Source: Fervidifonticultor_A tertius (GTDB lineage Bacteria > Sysuimicrobiota > Sysuimicrobiia > Sysuimicrobiales > Humicultoraceae). From it: a DNA stretch of 33,162 nt. Location of the stretch: assembly GCA_031459235.1 (NCBI GenBank), contig JAVKIY010000032.1, positions 1 to 33,162 of the forward strand, written 5' to 3'. The notes under the pieces are model-generated. The model was not told the origin of the DNA. It was given only the letters and a program-made list of their open reading frames with translations, and did not search any database. Position numbers and translations under genes: made by a program. Shown here one piece after another: positions 19,703 through 27,077 of the stretch (position 1 is its first letter; the number at the start of each line of letters is the position of its first letter).

Positions 19703-20706
19703 GTCCCGGCCACCGGCACGCCCGCCAGCTCGAAGCCACGCCGGGCCGCGCCCAGCAGCGCCACACGGGGGTTCGTAATCGCGTGCACCGGCATGCGACC
19801 GAGCAGGCCGGCGTAGCGATCCTTGCGCACGAACGCCCGCATGAAACCGCGATCGAGCGCAGGACCGATGGCGGTCACCATCCCGCCCGCGAGGTACACC
19901 CCGCCAGTGGCGAGCACCTTCAGCGCCAGGTTGCCGGCCTCGGCGCCGAGCGCATCCACGAAGAGCGCGAGCGCCGCCTGGCACAGTCGGCTCGGCGCCC
20001 GCGCGTCGCGCGCTGCCTCGATGATCGCACGCGTGCGGTCCGGCGCGGCCGCGATCGCCGCGGTGACCTCGGGGCGCTCGGGCTCCGCCCCCCGGGCCAG
20101 GAGGAAGTCGTAGACATTGGACAGGCCCAGCCCGGACGCGACGCGCTCGACGCTGACGTGCTCGATGCGCGCGCGCAGGAAGCGCAGCAGCTCGACCTGC
20201 AGCTCGTCGGCCGGCGCGAAGTCCGCGTGCCCGCCCTCGGAGGGGTGCGCCCGGTGGCGCGTCCCGTCCCAGGTGAGAAACGCCTGGCCGAGCCCGGTGC
20301 CCGGGGCGATGACCGCGAGCGCGCCGCCGGGTGCCGGCACGCCGGCATGGAGCGTGCGCACATCGTCGGGACCGAGGTGGGGAATCGCGTGGGCGACGGC
20401 CTCCAGGTCGTTCAGGAGGTCAACGGCGGCCACACCGAGCCTGGCCGCCAGCGACGCGGCGTCCACGACCCAGGGCAGGTTGGTGAGCTCGACCCGGCCG
20501 CCGACGACCGGACCGGCGACGGCGATGCAGGCACGCTCGACGCCCAGTCCGGTTCGCGCCAGAAACGCGCCCACGGCCGCCTCCAGGTCCGCGAACGCCG
20601 CGCTCGCGATCCGCTCATAGGCCACGGGCGCGCGGAGGTCGCCGCCGTCGACAAAGACGGCGAGGTCGGTCTTCGTCCCGCCGACGTCGCCGACCAGGAG
20701 CAGCAT
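19699..20706 (-). CDS. glk: Glucokinase (Glk family)
   Basis: Phosphorylates glucose with ATP in the cytoplasm. The 335-residue product matches the E. coli-type Glk family: phosphate-binding GDVGGTKTDLAVF at residues 6-18, AGPVVGGRVELTNLPWVVD with the substrate-binding Asn, LLNDLEAVAHAI with the catalytic aspartate, APGTGLGQAFL, EGGHADFAP, and GGVYLAGGM near the end. The ATG at 20706 has GAGGG 6 nt upstream. It is the first gene of the operon, 57 nt after the tRNA-Trp terminator; I see no strong promoter in that gap, so some read-through from tRNA-Trp is possible. Confidence 0.93.
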   Translation of the reverse strand: MLLLVGDVGGTKTDLAVFVDGGDLRAPVAYERIASAAFADLEAAVGAFLARTGLGVERACIAVAGPVVGGRVELTNLPWVVDAASLAARLGVAAVDLLNDLEAVAHAIPHLGPDDVRTLHAGVPAPGGALAVIAPGTGLGQAFLTWDGTRHRAHPSEGGHADFAPADELQVELLRFLRARIEHVSVERVASGLGLSNVYDFLLARGAEPERPEVTAAIAAAPDRTRAIIEAARDARAPSRLCQAALALFVDALGAEAGNLALKVLATGGVYLAGGMVTAIGPALDRGFMRAFVRKDRYAGLLGRMPVHAITNPRVALLGAARRGFELAGVPVAGT

Positions 20707-20763
20707 CGCGTCCCTCGCCCGACCGGCTTCCGGGCCGGCCTACGTTGCCCGGAGAAACACGCG

Positions 20764-20788
20764 GTGGGGAGGCCGGAGGCCTCCCCAC
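20764..20788 (-). terminator. Terminator hairpin after tRNA-Trp
   Basis: A perfect 11-bp stem, GTGGGGAGGCC at 20764-20774 with GGCCTCCCCAC at 20778-20788, and a 3-nt loop. On the minus strand it begins 4 nt after the tRNA CCA end and is followed by CGCGTGTTTCT, a poor T-tract. It should end the tRNA transcript, perhaps incompletely. Confidence 0.72.
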
Positions 20789-20791
20789 ATC

Positions 20792-20868
20792 TGGCAGGGG
20801 CGGAGGGATTCGAACCCCCAACACGCGGTTTTGGAGACCGCTGCTCTACCAATTGGAGCTACGCCCCT
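20792..20868 (-). tRNA. tRNA-Trp (CCA anticodon), 3' CCA encoded
   Basis: The minus strand folds as a complete tRNA: acceptor stem AGGGGCG with CGCCCCT, D-arm AGCTCCAATTGGTAGAGC, anticodon stem-loop GCGGT-CTCCAAA-ACCGC giving anticodon CCA, and T-arm GGGGGTTCGAATCCCTC. The terminal CCA is encoded at 20794-20792. tRNA-Trp commonly sits just upstream of secE or near tuf/rpmG; here it stands alone between two metabolic clusters. Confidence 0.97.
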
Positions 20869-20882
20869 GCGGTCCGCGATCT

Positions 20883-20911
20883 ATTATAGGCAACGATCAG
20901 GCAGGCCGCAA
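20883..20911 (-). promoter_or_regulatory. Promoter of tRNA-Trp
   Basis: On the minus strand TTGCGG (20911-20906), a 17-bp spacer and a perfect TATAAT (20888-20883), 14 bp before the mature tRNA 5' end. It lies 21 bp after the stop of the solute-binding protein gene. Confidence 0.85.
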
Positions 20912-20931
20912 CCGCCTCTGCGCCGCGTGGG

Positions 20932-22503
20932 CTACGGCGCGAAGCCGGCACCACGCAGCCTGGGCATCCCGTCGGCGTACATCTCGAAGCCGAGCACACG
21001 CGCGCTATGCGCCACGAACAGGTTTTGATGGTACAGGTAGATCACGTTGCGCCTCGCCCGAATCTTCTCCACGATCTCGGCGATCAGGCGCTTGCGCGCT
21101 TCCACGCTGGTCTCGGTGCGCTGCCGATCCAGCAGCGTGTCGATCTCCGGATCCTGGGCGTTGCCATAGTTGTCCGCTCCGCGCGAGTGGTGGAACGCGT
21201 AGAGGTTGCCATCTGGGTCGACGCGGCCGGACCATGGGGTCACCGACATCTGGAACCGGCCTGCGGTGTTGGCGGCCAGCCCCGTCGCCGCCTCGATCGG
21301 CCGAACCTGCAGCGCGAAGCCGGCGTCGCGCGTCATGGCCTGGATGAGCTCACCCATGCGGATCATGACCGGCGAGTTTGGCACGGTCAGCTCGACGGTG
21401 ATCGGCGTCGGCACCCCGGCGCGCTGGACGAGCTCGCGGGCCCGCGCCACGTTGCGGCCGGGACACCGCAGGTCCTTCGGGTAGAAGGCGTTGACGGGCG
21501 CGATGGGATTACAGCCGGGCAGCTGGCGGCCGGCGAAGACGAAGCGATTGAGCCGGTCGCGGTCGATGGCCCACTCGAACGCCTCGCGGAGCAGCGGGTT
21601 GGTCATTGGGCTGTCGACGCGGCCCGGTGGCTGGCCGATGCCGCTGGCGTTCCCGATGTTGATGGAGATGGGGACGTAGCCGTTCGAGGTGACCGTCTGG
21701 ACGCGCAGTCGCTCGTCGCGCTGCACGCCGGCGAAGTCCGACGCCGCGAGCCGGTCCACGACGTGCAGGTCGCCCGAGCGCAGGTTCAGCGTGCGTACGT
21801 TCTCGTCGGGAATAGGCCTGAAGACCACGCGGTCGAGGTAGACGGTACGCGCGTCGTAGTAGTGACGTGAGCGCTCGAGCACAATGCGGTCGCCAATGAC
21901 CCGTTCGACAAACGAGAATGGCCCGACGCACACCGGGTTCGTCGCAAAGTTCTCCCCGAGCCGCTCGAGCTGGGTGGGCGACATGATCATCCCGGCACGG
22001 TCGCTGAGCGTCGCGACCAGAGGGGCGAGCGGCCTCGACAACGTGAGTCGGACGGCCAACGGATCGACGACCGTGACCTCGGTCACCGCGCTGAGTTCCC
22101 CGGCACGACGCGAGCCTGGCAGGGTCCGGTGCCGATCGAGCGAGATCTTGACGGCCTGCGCGTCGAACGGCGTGCCGTCGTTGAACCGGACGCCGCGCCG
22201 GAGCCGAATCGTGGCCTGCAGACCGTCGGCGGAGAACCGTGGCATCTCCGCGGCAAGCCGCGGCACGATCGTGCCGTCCGCCGACAGGTCGTAGAGCGAC
22301 TCGCACATGTTGAAGAAGATCTGGCGTCCGCCGGCGGTGCCGCCGAACGTCGGATCGAGCCGGTCGGCATCCTCGAACATCGAGATCACGAGCTCGCCGC
22401 CCCGACGGGGCGTGGTCGCCGGTGCGCCCGTCGCGGAGATCGCCGTGCCGACCGCCAGTGCGGCGGCGAGCACAACGCTCAGAACCCCTCGCATGCGCCT
22501 CAT
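20932..22503 (-). CDS. ABC transporter solute-binding protein, family 5 (oligopeptide type)
   Basis: Periplasmic receptor of a peptide/nickel/oligosaccharide-type ABC importer. The 523-residue product starts with a Sec signal peptide (about residues 1-27, no lipobox cysteine) and continues with the SBP_bac_5 pattern: RGGELVISMFEDADRLDP, LYDLSADGTIVPRLA, RLRRGVRFNDGTPFDAQAVKIS, TNPVCVGPFSFVER, and late NNY-like and YLYHQNLFVAH segments. The ATG at 22503 has a GAGGG site. It lies 23 nt after the aminotransferase gene and is probably in the LacI-controlled operon. The likely permeases are 8 kb away at 30936-32736 and no ATPase gene is in the window. Ligand unknown; this family also binds non-peptides. 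Confidence 0.9.
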   Translation of the reverse strand: MRRMRGVLSVVLAAALAVGTAISATGAPATTPRRGGELVISMFEDADRLDPTFGGTAGGRQIFFNMCESLYDLSADGTIVPRLAAEMPRFSADGLQATIRLRRGVRFNDGTPFDAQAVKISLDRHRTLPGSRRAGELSAVTEVTVVDPLAVRLTLSRPLAPLVATLSDRAGMIMSPTQLERLGENFATNPVCVGPFSFVERVIGDRIVLERSRHYYDARTVYLDRVVFRPIPDENVRTLNLRSGDLHVVDRLAASDFAGVQRDERLRVQTVTSNGYVPISINIGNASGIGQPPGRVDSPMTNPLLREAFEWAIDRDRLNRFVFAGRQLPGCNPIAPVNAFYPKDLRCPGRNVARARELVQRAGVPTPITVELTVPNSPVMIRMGELIQAMTRDAGFALQVRPIEAATGLAANTAGRFQMSVTPWSGRVDPDGNLYAFHHSRGADNYGNAQDPEIDTLLDRQRTETSVEARKRLIAEIVEKIRARRNVIYLYHQNLFVAHSARVLGFEMYADGMPRLRGAGFAP

Positions 22504-22526
22504 CCCTCGCACCCCCTCGCGTCGTC

Positions 22527-23768
22527 TCACGCGCGCAGATGTCGTGCGGCCGCCGCCCGGAAAGCCGCGGCGCGCTCGCGGACACGCTCCGCCCCGTCGC
22601 GCATCGTGACCCCGGAGGTCGATCCGAGGTTTGGATCGGCCACACCGATGCCAACGGTCATGGCACGCGCGACCAGATCGTCGGTCCGCGGCAGCATCCC
22701 CCGCCGGTACTCGACCGGACGGCCGTCGTGGCAGTCGCAGTGGAATGGGCACCCCTTCATGGTGGCCGTTCGCTTGTGGAGCAGGTGCTCCATGTTGAAG
22801 TAGACGTGCCAGCCCGAGTCGGCCAGGACACGGCTGCCCAGGTCGCGGGCCACGGCGCGGGCGATCGCCTCGGTCGGAAACACCACCACCAGATGCGTCG
22901 CCAGATCGCCGTCAGGGTCGGGCAACTCTCGGAACCGGAGTCCCGGGAGATCTTCGATCAACTGGCGGAACAACCGACAGTTCGCACGTAGGTGCGTGCG
23001 GATGCGGTCGAGCTTCCGAACCTGGGCCAGGAGCACCGCGGCGTTGAGCTCGGTCATTCGGAAGTTGAGGCCCAGGAACGGACGCTGGCCGATCTCGATG
23101 CCCAGCCGCAACGGCGCGTGCCCCTGATCGTGCATGGCAAAACACCGACGATACAGGGTCTCGTCGTCGGTGAGGACCATACCGCCGTCCCCGCACGTGA
23201 TCGTCTTGAAGATATTGAAGGACAGCGCCGCCGCCTCACCGATGCTGCCCACCGGCCGGCCGTGGAAGCTCGCGCCGAACGCCTGCGCGCAGTCCTCGAT
23301 GAGCGCGAGGCGGTGTCGGTCGGCGATCGCGCGCAGGGCGTCGAGGCGCGCCGGGTTACCGAGCATGTGGACGGCGATGATCGCGCGCGTGCGCGGCGTG
23401 ATCCGAGCCTCCACATCCGCCGGATCGAGGTTGAACGTCTCGTCGATCTCGGCGAGGACGGGGAGGGCGCCGCCGTAGACGACCGCGGAGATGCTGGCGA
23501 CGTACGTGAAGCCGGGCACAATCACCTCGTCGCCGCTGCCGATCCCGAGGGCCGCGAGCGCCACGTAGAGGGCGCTGGTCCCGGAGTTGACCGCCACCGC
23601 GTGTCGCACGCCAGAGAGGCGAGCGACCTCCTGCTCGAGACGGTAGGTCTTGGCGCCGAACGCGGGGTCGTCCTCAGGGCCGTAGCGGGCCAGATGCCTG
23701 CTCTCCAACACCTCCAGGACCTCGGCGATCTCCTCGCGCCCGACGAGCTCGATCCCCGGTCCAGCCAT
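22527..23768 (-). CDS. DegT/DnrJ/EryC1/StrS-family PLP-dependent aminotransferase
   Basis: Sugar or cyclitol aminotransferase of fold type I. The 413-residue product has NSGTSALYVAL (61-71), the PLP-ring aspartate in EDCAQAFGA (158-166), and the predicted Schiff-base lysine K188 in SFNIFKTITCGDGGM. NFRMTEL (235-241) is also characteristic. A cysteine cluster CPFHCDC at 340-346 is unusual for the superfamily. The ATG at 23768 lies 14 bp from a LacI-type operator that overlaps the start site of a good promoter. Relatives act on keto-sugars and inososes (for example glutamine:scyllo-inosose aminotransferase in aminocyclitol pathways). Given the iol neighbours, an inosose or amino-cyclitol substrate is a reasonable inference, not shown. 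Confidence 0.87.
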   Translation of the reverse strand: MAGPGIELVGREEIAEVLEVLESRHLARYGPEDDPAFGAKTYRLEQEVARLSGVRHAVAVNSGTSALYVALAALGIGSGDEVIVPGFTYVASISAVVYGGALPVLAEIDETFNLDPADVEARITPRTRAIIAVHMLGNPARLDALRAIADRHRLALIEDCAQAFGASFHGRPVGSIGEAAALSFNIFKTITCGDGGMVLTDDETLYRRCFAMHDQGHAPLRLGIEIGQRPFLGLNFRMTELNAAVLLAQVRKLDRIRTHLRANCRLFRQLIEDLPGLRFRELPDPDGDLATHLVVVFPTEAIARAVARDLGSRVLADSGWHVYFNMEHLLHKRTATMKGCPFHCDCHDGRPVEYRRGMLPRTDDLVARAMTVGIGVADPNLGSTSGVTMRDGAERVRERAAAFRAAAARHLRA

Positions 23769-23781
23769 CGGCTCCGCTCCG

Positions 23782-23795
23782 TGCGAACGTTTGCA
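23782..23795. promoter_or_regulatory. LacI-type operator at the aminotransferase promoter
   Basis: TGCGAACGTTTGCA is an imperfect 14-bp palindrome (one mismatched pair) with the central CG of LacI/GalR-family operators. It begins 3 bp after the -10 box and covers the expected start site, a position suited to repression. It resembles the site at 27032-27045. Confidence 0.72.
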
Positions 23796-23798
23796 TGA

Positions 23799-23827
23799 AT
23801 TGTGCCACCCCGCGGACGACGTGTCAA
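23799..23827 (-). promoter_or_regulatory. Promoter of the aminotransferase / binding-protein genes
   Basis: On the minus strand TTGACA (23827-23822), 17 bp, then CACAAT (23804-23799), inside the 66-bp gap between the dehydrogenase and aminotransferase genes. Expected start is near 23792, within the operator. Confidence 0.75.
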
Positions 23828-23834
23828 CGGGGCG

Positions 23835-24947
23835 CTACACGCGCGGGCCGAACAGGTCCACGACGGCCGGCGCCGCGCCGGCCACGCGGTGCAGCCCCGC
23901 GACGCCGTGGATGTAGACCGGGTCCTCGGGCGGAAGCGGCAGGTCCGTGGGCTCGCCCAGAGCCGCGGCGCGGTATCCGGCAAGCGCCACCTCGACCGCG
24001 GTCCGGCCATCCTCGCCGGTCACCTCCAGCGGCCGCGCGCCGCGAACGGCCTCGACAAACTGGCGGAACGGCCCTGCGGAGAACGGCGGCGCCGGAGGGA
24101 ACGGCACGTCGACCTCCCCCTCGGCGGTAATGAGTCGGAGCGCGTCGGGCCGCTCGTAGTTGACGGTCGTGAAGTGCCGGTAGTGATAGATCAGCCGGCC
24201 CCGTGTTCCCATGAGCCGCGTGCCACCCCATCCCAAGCCCCATGAGACGTTCACCTGGCCGAGCCCGCCACCGGGGTACTCGAGCCGGACGGTGGCGAAA
24301 TCCTCGACGCGGATCGGCTCTTCCCGAATCCGCGCGATGCGGGCGTCGACGCGCCGGGGCAGCCCGTCGTGGAAGGCGTTGGTGAGGTAGATCAGGTGGA
24401 GCATGTCGAGCAAGATGCCCCCACCGCTGACGTGCGGATCGTGAAGGCGCCACCGCCCGCCGAAGTAGGGGAGCCCAAGGCAATCGATGACGCTGAACAC
24501 CAGCCGGCCCAGCCGGCCGCCGGCAATGACCTCCTGCGCCGCGCGGTTCTCCGGGAACCACAGGTAGTTGTGATGCAGCGACAACAGGACCCCGGCGCGC
24601 CGCGCCGCCGCGATCATCGCGTCGGCGTCGGCCACCGAGACGGCCATTGGCTTCTCGCAGATGATGTGGCGACCGGACGCCGCGGCGTCCACGGCGATCT
24701 CACGGTGCGAGGCCGGCGGGGTCCCGATGCTCACCGCGTCGATGTCGGGCAGGTCGAGCAGGCGGCGGTGATCGGCCAGTCGCCGGCCAGGGGGCAGGCC
24801 CAGCGCGGCCCCGACGGCGTCCGCGCGCGACGGGTCGGTGTCCATGACCGCCACGACTCGCACGCCCTCGAGGGCGGCCAACGCCGGCAGGTGGAAGACT
24901 TCAACGACCTTGCCGCACCCGATCAACCCCAGCCGCACATCACCCAC
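23835..24947 (-). CDS. Gfo/Idh/MocA-family oxidoreductase (first copy)
   Basis: NAD(P)-dependent dehydrogenase acting on a sugar or cyclitol. The 370-residue product starts with the Rossmann motif RLGLIGCGKV, has the family's catalytic EKP motif in CEKPMAV, and a second-domain SGGGILLDMLHLIYL with the Asp/His pair typical of the catalytic region. The GTG at 24947 has GGAGGAG 6 nt upstream and overlaps the stop of the upstream dehydrogenase by 8 nt; a GTG at 24938 is less well placed. It is only distantly similar to its neighbour at 24940-26076, so the pair looks like two functions rather than a recent duplication. Substrate unknown; inositol, inosose or an amino derivative is suggested by context. 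Confidence 0.87.
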   Translation of the reverse strand: MGDVRLGLIGCGKVVEVFHLPALAALEGVRVVAVMDTDPSRADAVGAALGLPPGRRLADHRRLLDLPDIDAVSIGTPPASHREIAVDAAASGRHIICEKPMAVSVADADAMIAAARRAGVLLSLHHNYLWFPENRAAQEVIAGGRLGRLVFSVIDCLGLPYFGGRWRLHDPHVSGGGILLDMLHLIYLTNAFHDGLPRRVDARIARIREEPIRVEDFATVRLEYPGGGLGQVNVSWGLGWGGTRLMGTRGRLIYHYRHFTTVNYERPDALRLITAEGEVDVPFPPAPPFSAGPFRQFVEAVRGARPLEVTGEDGRTAVEVALAGYRAAALGEPTDLPLPPEDPVYIHGVAGLHRVAGAAPAVVDLFGPRV

Positions 24948-26076
24948 GCGCGGCTCCTCCGGGCCCGGGCACCGCGGTCCACGCCCCGCTGGCATGCGAG
25001 CGCATCGCGGCGTCCAGCACGCGCTGGCAGGCCGCGCCCTCGACGAAGTCGGGCGCGAACGCCCGCCCGCCCGCCGCGGCCGCGACGAAGTCGTGGATCT
25101 GGTGGACGAACGTGTGCTCCCATCCGATCGTGTGGCCCGGGGGCCACCAGGCGCGCAGGTAGGGGTGCTCGCGCTCGGTGACCAGGATACGGCGGTACCC
25201 GCGCGCCTCCGGCGCGTCGTCCTGCGTGTAGTACTCGAGCTCGTTGAACCGCTCGAGGTCGAACCGGACGCTCCCGCGCTCGCCGAATATCTCGAACCCG
25301 TTGGCGCACTTGCGCCCGGTGGCGAACCGCGTCGCCTCAAGGCTGCCGACCGCGCCGCCGATGAAACGGACCAGCACCGCGGCGCGGTCGTCCACGGTCA
25401 CCGACGCGCGGCCGCCATCGGGGGCGGGCCGCTCGGCCACAAAGGTCGTGAGGTCCGAGACGACCTCGGCGATTTCGCCCACCAGGTAGCGGGCCAGGTC
25501 AATCGCGTGCGAGAGGATGTCGCCGAGCGCGCCCGAGCCTGCCTCGTCCACGCGCAGCCGCCAGGTCACCGGCAGCGACGGATCGAGGAGCCAGTCCTGG
25601 AGGTAGGTACCACGGTAGAGGCGGATGGTACCCAGCCGTCCCTCCTCGATGAGCCGGCGCGCCAGCACGACCGCGGGCACCCGTCGGTAGTTGAAGGCCA
25701 CACCGTGGCAGACGCCGGCACGCGCGGCCGCCGCGGCCAGGTCGTCCGCCAGCGACGCGGTCGTCGCCAGCGGCTTCTCGCACAGCACGTGCTTGCCGGC
25801 CTCGAGTGCCGCCAGACACATCGGGTGATGGAGGTGGTTAGGCGTTCCCACGATGACGGCGTCGACGTCCGGCCGGCGCACCGCCTCGCGCCAGTCGGTC
25901 GCCCATTCCTCCCACCCCCACCGCTCGGCCATCTCGCGGGCACGCGCCTCGCGCCGGCCGATCAACACGCGCTTGACCGGGCGGACCGGGAGGTCGGGAA
26001 AGAACGCGGCCGCATCGTGGAGCGCGTGGCTGTGCGCCGTGCCCATGAACGCGGTCCCGATCATCGCGAAGCGCAT
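24940..26076 (-). CDS. Gfo/Idh/MocA-family oxidoreductase (second copy, IolG-like candidate)
   Basis: NAD(P)-dependent dehydrogenase of 378 residues. The N-terminal motif reads MRFAMIGTAFMGTAHSHAL, a variant Rossmann loop; GTPNHLHHPMCLAALEAGKHVLCEKPLA contains the EKP catalytic lysine, and GSGALGDILSHAIDLARYL carries the Asp and His of the active site. The ATG at 26076 is 15 nt after the iolE stop; the ribosome-binding site is weak (AGAGG). Its place directly after iolE makes it the best local candidate for inositol 2-dehydrogenase or a related cyclitol dehydrogenase, but sequence alone does not prove the IolG assignment. Confidence 0.87.
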   Translation of the reverse strand: MRFAMIGTAFMGTAHSHALHDAAAFFPDLPVRPVKRVLIGRREARAREMAERWGWEEWATDWREAVRRPDVDAVIVGTPNHLHHPMCLAALEAGKHVLCEKPLATTASLADDLAAAAARAGVCHGVAFNYRRVPAVVLARRLIEEGRLGTIRLYRGTYLQDWLLDPSLPVTWRLRVDEAGSGALGDILSHAIDLARYLVGEIAEVVSDLTTFVAERPAPDGGRASVTVDDRAAVLVRFIGGAVGSLEATRFATGRKCANGFEIFGERGSVRFDLERFNELEYYTQDDAPEARGYRRILVTEREHPYLRAWWPPGHTIGWEHTFVHQIHDFVAAAAGGRAFAPDFVEGAACQRVLDAAMRSHASGAWTAVPGPGGAARG

Positions 26077-26091
26077 GGCGGCCTCTGCGGG

Positions 26092-26994
26092 CTACACGCC
26101 CAGCCGCTCGCGCAGGTACGCGCGGCTCCGGCGGGCGCTGCCCAGGGTGTCGGTCTCGGCGTCAACCACCCGATCCTGCTCCACGATGATCCACCCTTCG
26201 TAGGCGGCCTCGCGCAGCGCGCCGAGGAGCGCGGCCAGGTCCAGCGAACCGCGGCCGAGCTCGACGAACACGTCCTGCTGGGCGGCGCCCACGTAGGTCT
26301 GGCCGGCCGCCAGGAGTGTGCCCAGGCGCGGCAGGTCGATGTCCTTGAGGTGCACGTAGCCGATCCGCGCGGCGTAGCGCCGCGTCACCTCCAGCGGATC
26401 CCCGCCGCCGAATGCCACGTGCCCGGTGTCGAGGCAGAACTTCACCAGGTGCGGGTCGGTGCGCTCGAGGAGGGTCGCGATCTCGGTCGGGTTCTCGATA
26501 TAGGTCCCGCCGTGTGAGTGGAAGCAGGGCACGAGGCCGTAGTCGAACCGACAGATCTGCGCGAGCTGCTCGAGCCGTCGGGTGTAGCCCGCCCACTCCC
26601 CCGCACGAAGCCCGCGCACCGCGGTCAGCGCGGGGCGACCCGCGACCTCGTAGCGCGAGGGGTCGCCCGCATCGGCCAGGAGGATGTGCCCGGCGCCCAG
26701 GCGCCGGAGGAGCTCCGCGGTCGCGCGCACGCTCGCCTCGCCCTGCGCGTAGGCGCCGGGGTCGCGCAAGGCGAGCGGGACAAACGCGGCGGCCAGCGCC
26801 AGCCCGCGCCGCGACAGCGCCGAGGCCAGCTCGCCGGGATCGGTGGGCAAGAACCCCCATGGGCCGAGCTCCGTGCCCTCGTACCCGGCAGCCTGCATCT
26901 CGTCGAGGACACGGTCAACGGGCAACTGCGGTCCCCACCCGGGGATTTCACAGACCCCCCAGCTGATCGGGGCCGTGCCGATGCGGACGGTCAT
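26092..26994 (-). CDS. iolE: IolE/MocC-like TIM-barrel protein, probable inosose dehydratase
   Basis: Predicted to dehydrate scyllo-inosose to the trihydroxycyclohexanedione that IolD cleaves. The 300-residue product has the family start RIGTAPISWGVCEIPGWG, a TIM-barrel AP-endonuclease-2-like fold with the metal-site segments CFHSHGGTYIE, LVKFCLDTGHVAFGG, IGYVHLKDID and the late WIIVEQDR. The ATG at 26994 has GGAGG 9 nt upstream. A perfect LacI-type palindrome lies 38 bp before the start. Related TIM-barrel isomerases look similar, so the reaction is inferred from family and from iolB/iolD nearby. Confidence 0.75.
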   Translation of the reverse strand: MTVRIGTAPISWGVCEIPGWGPQLPVDRVLDEMQAAGYEGTELGPWGFLPTDPGELASALSRRGLALAAAFVPLALRDPGAYAQGEASVRATAELLRRLGAGHILLADAGDPSRYEVAGRPALTAVRGLRAGEWAGYTRRLEQLAQICRFDYGLVPCFHSHGGTYIENPTEIATLLERTDPHLVKFCLDTGHVAFGGGDPLEVTRRYAARIGYVHLKDIDLPRLGTLLAAGQTYVGAAQQDVFVELGRGSLDLAALLGALREAAYEGWIIVEQDRVVDAETDTLGSARRSRAYLRERLGV

Positions 26995-27031
26995 CCCCCT
27001 GCCTCCCCGATCGCCCGACGGCGGCCGGCGT

Positions 27032-27045
27032 TGCAATCGATTGCA
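27032..27045. promoter_or_regulatory. LacI-type operator before iolE
   Basis: TGCAATCGATTGCA is a perfect 14-bp palindrome with the central CG typical of LacI/GalR-family operators. It lies in the 83-bp gap between the regulator gene and iolE. The promoter it covers is not clear; TGCAAT within it could double as a poor -10. Confidence 0.8.
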
Positions 27046-27077
27046 CCATTCGGCGACCGGCGGACGGCCCCCTGCGC

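Noticed and set aside
20764..20868. An integration (att) site at tRNA-Trp
   Set aside because: I found no second copy of the tRNA 3' end and no integrase gene in the window.
24940..26076. A firm IolG (inositol 2-dehydrogenase) assignment
   Set aside because: Gfo/Idh/MocA enzymes cannot be assigned a substrate from the visible motifs; only family and context support it.
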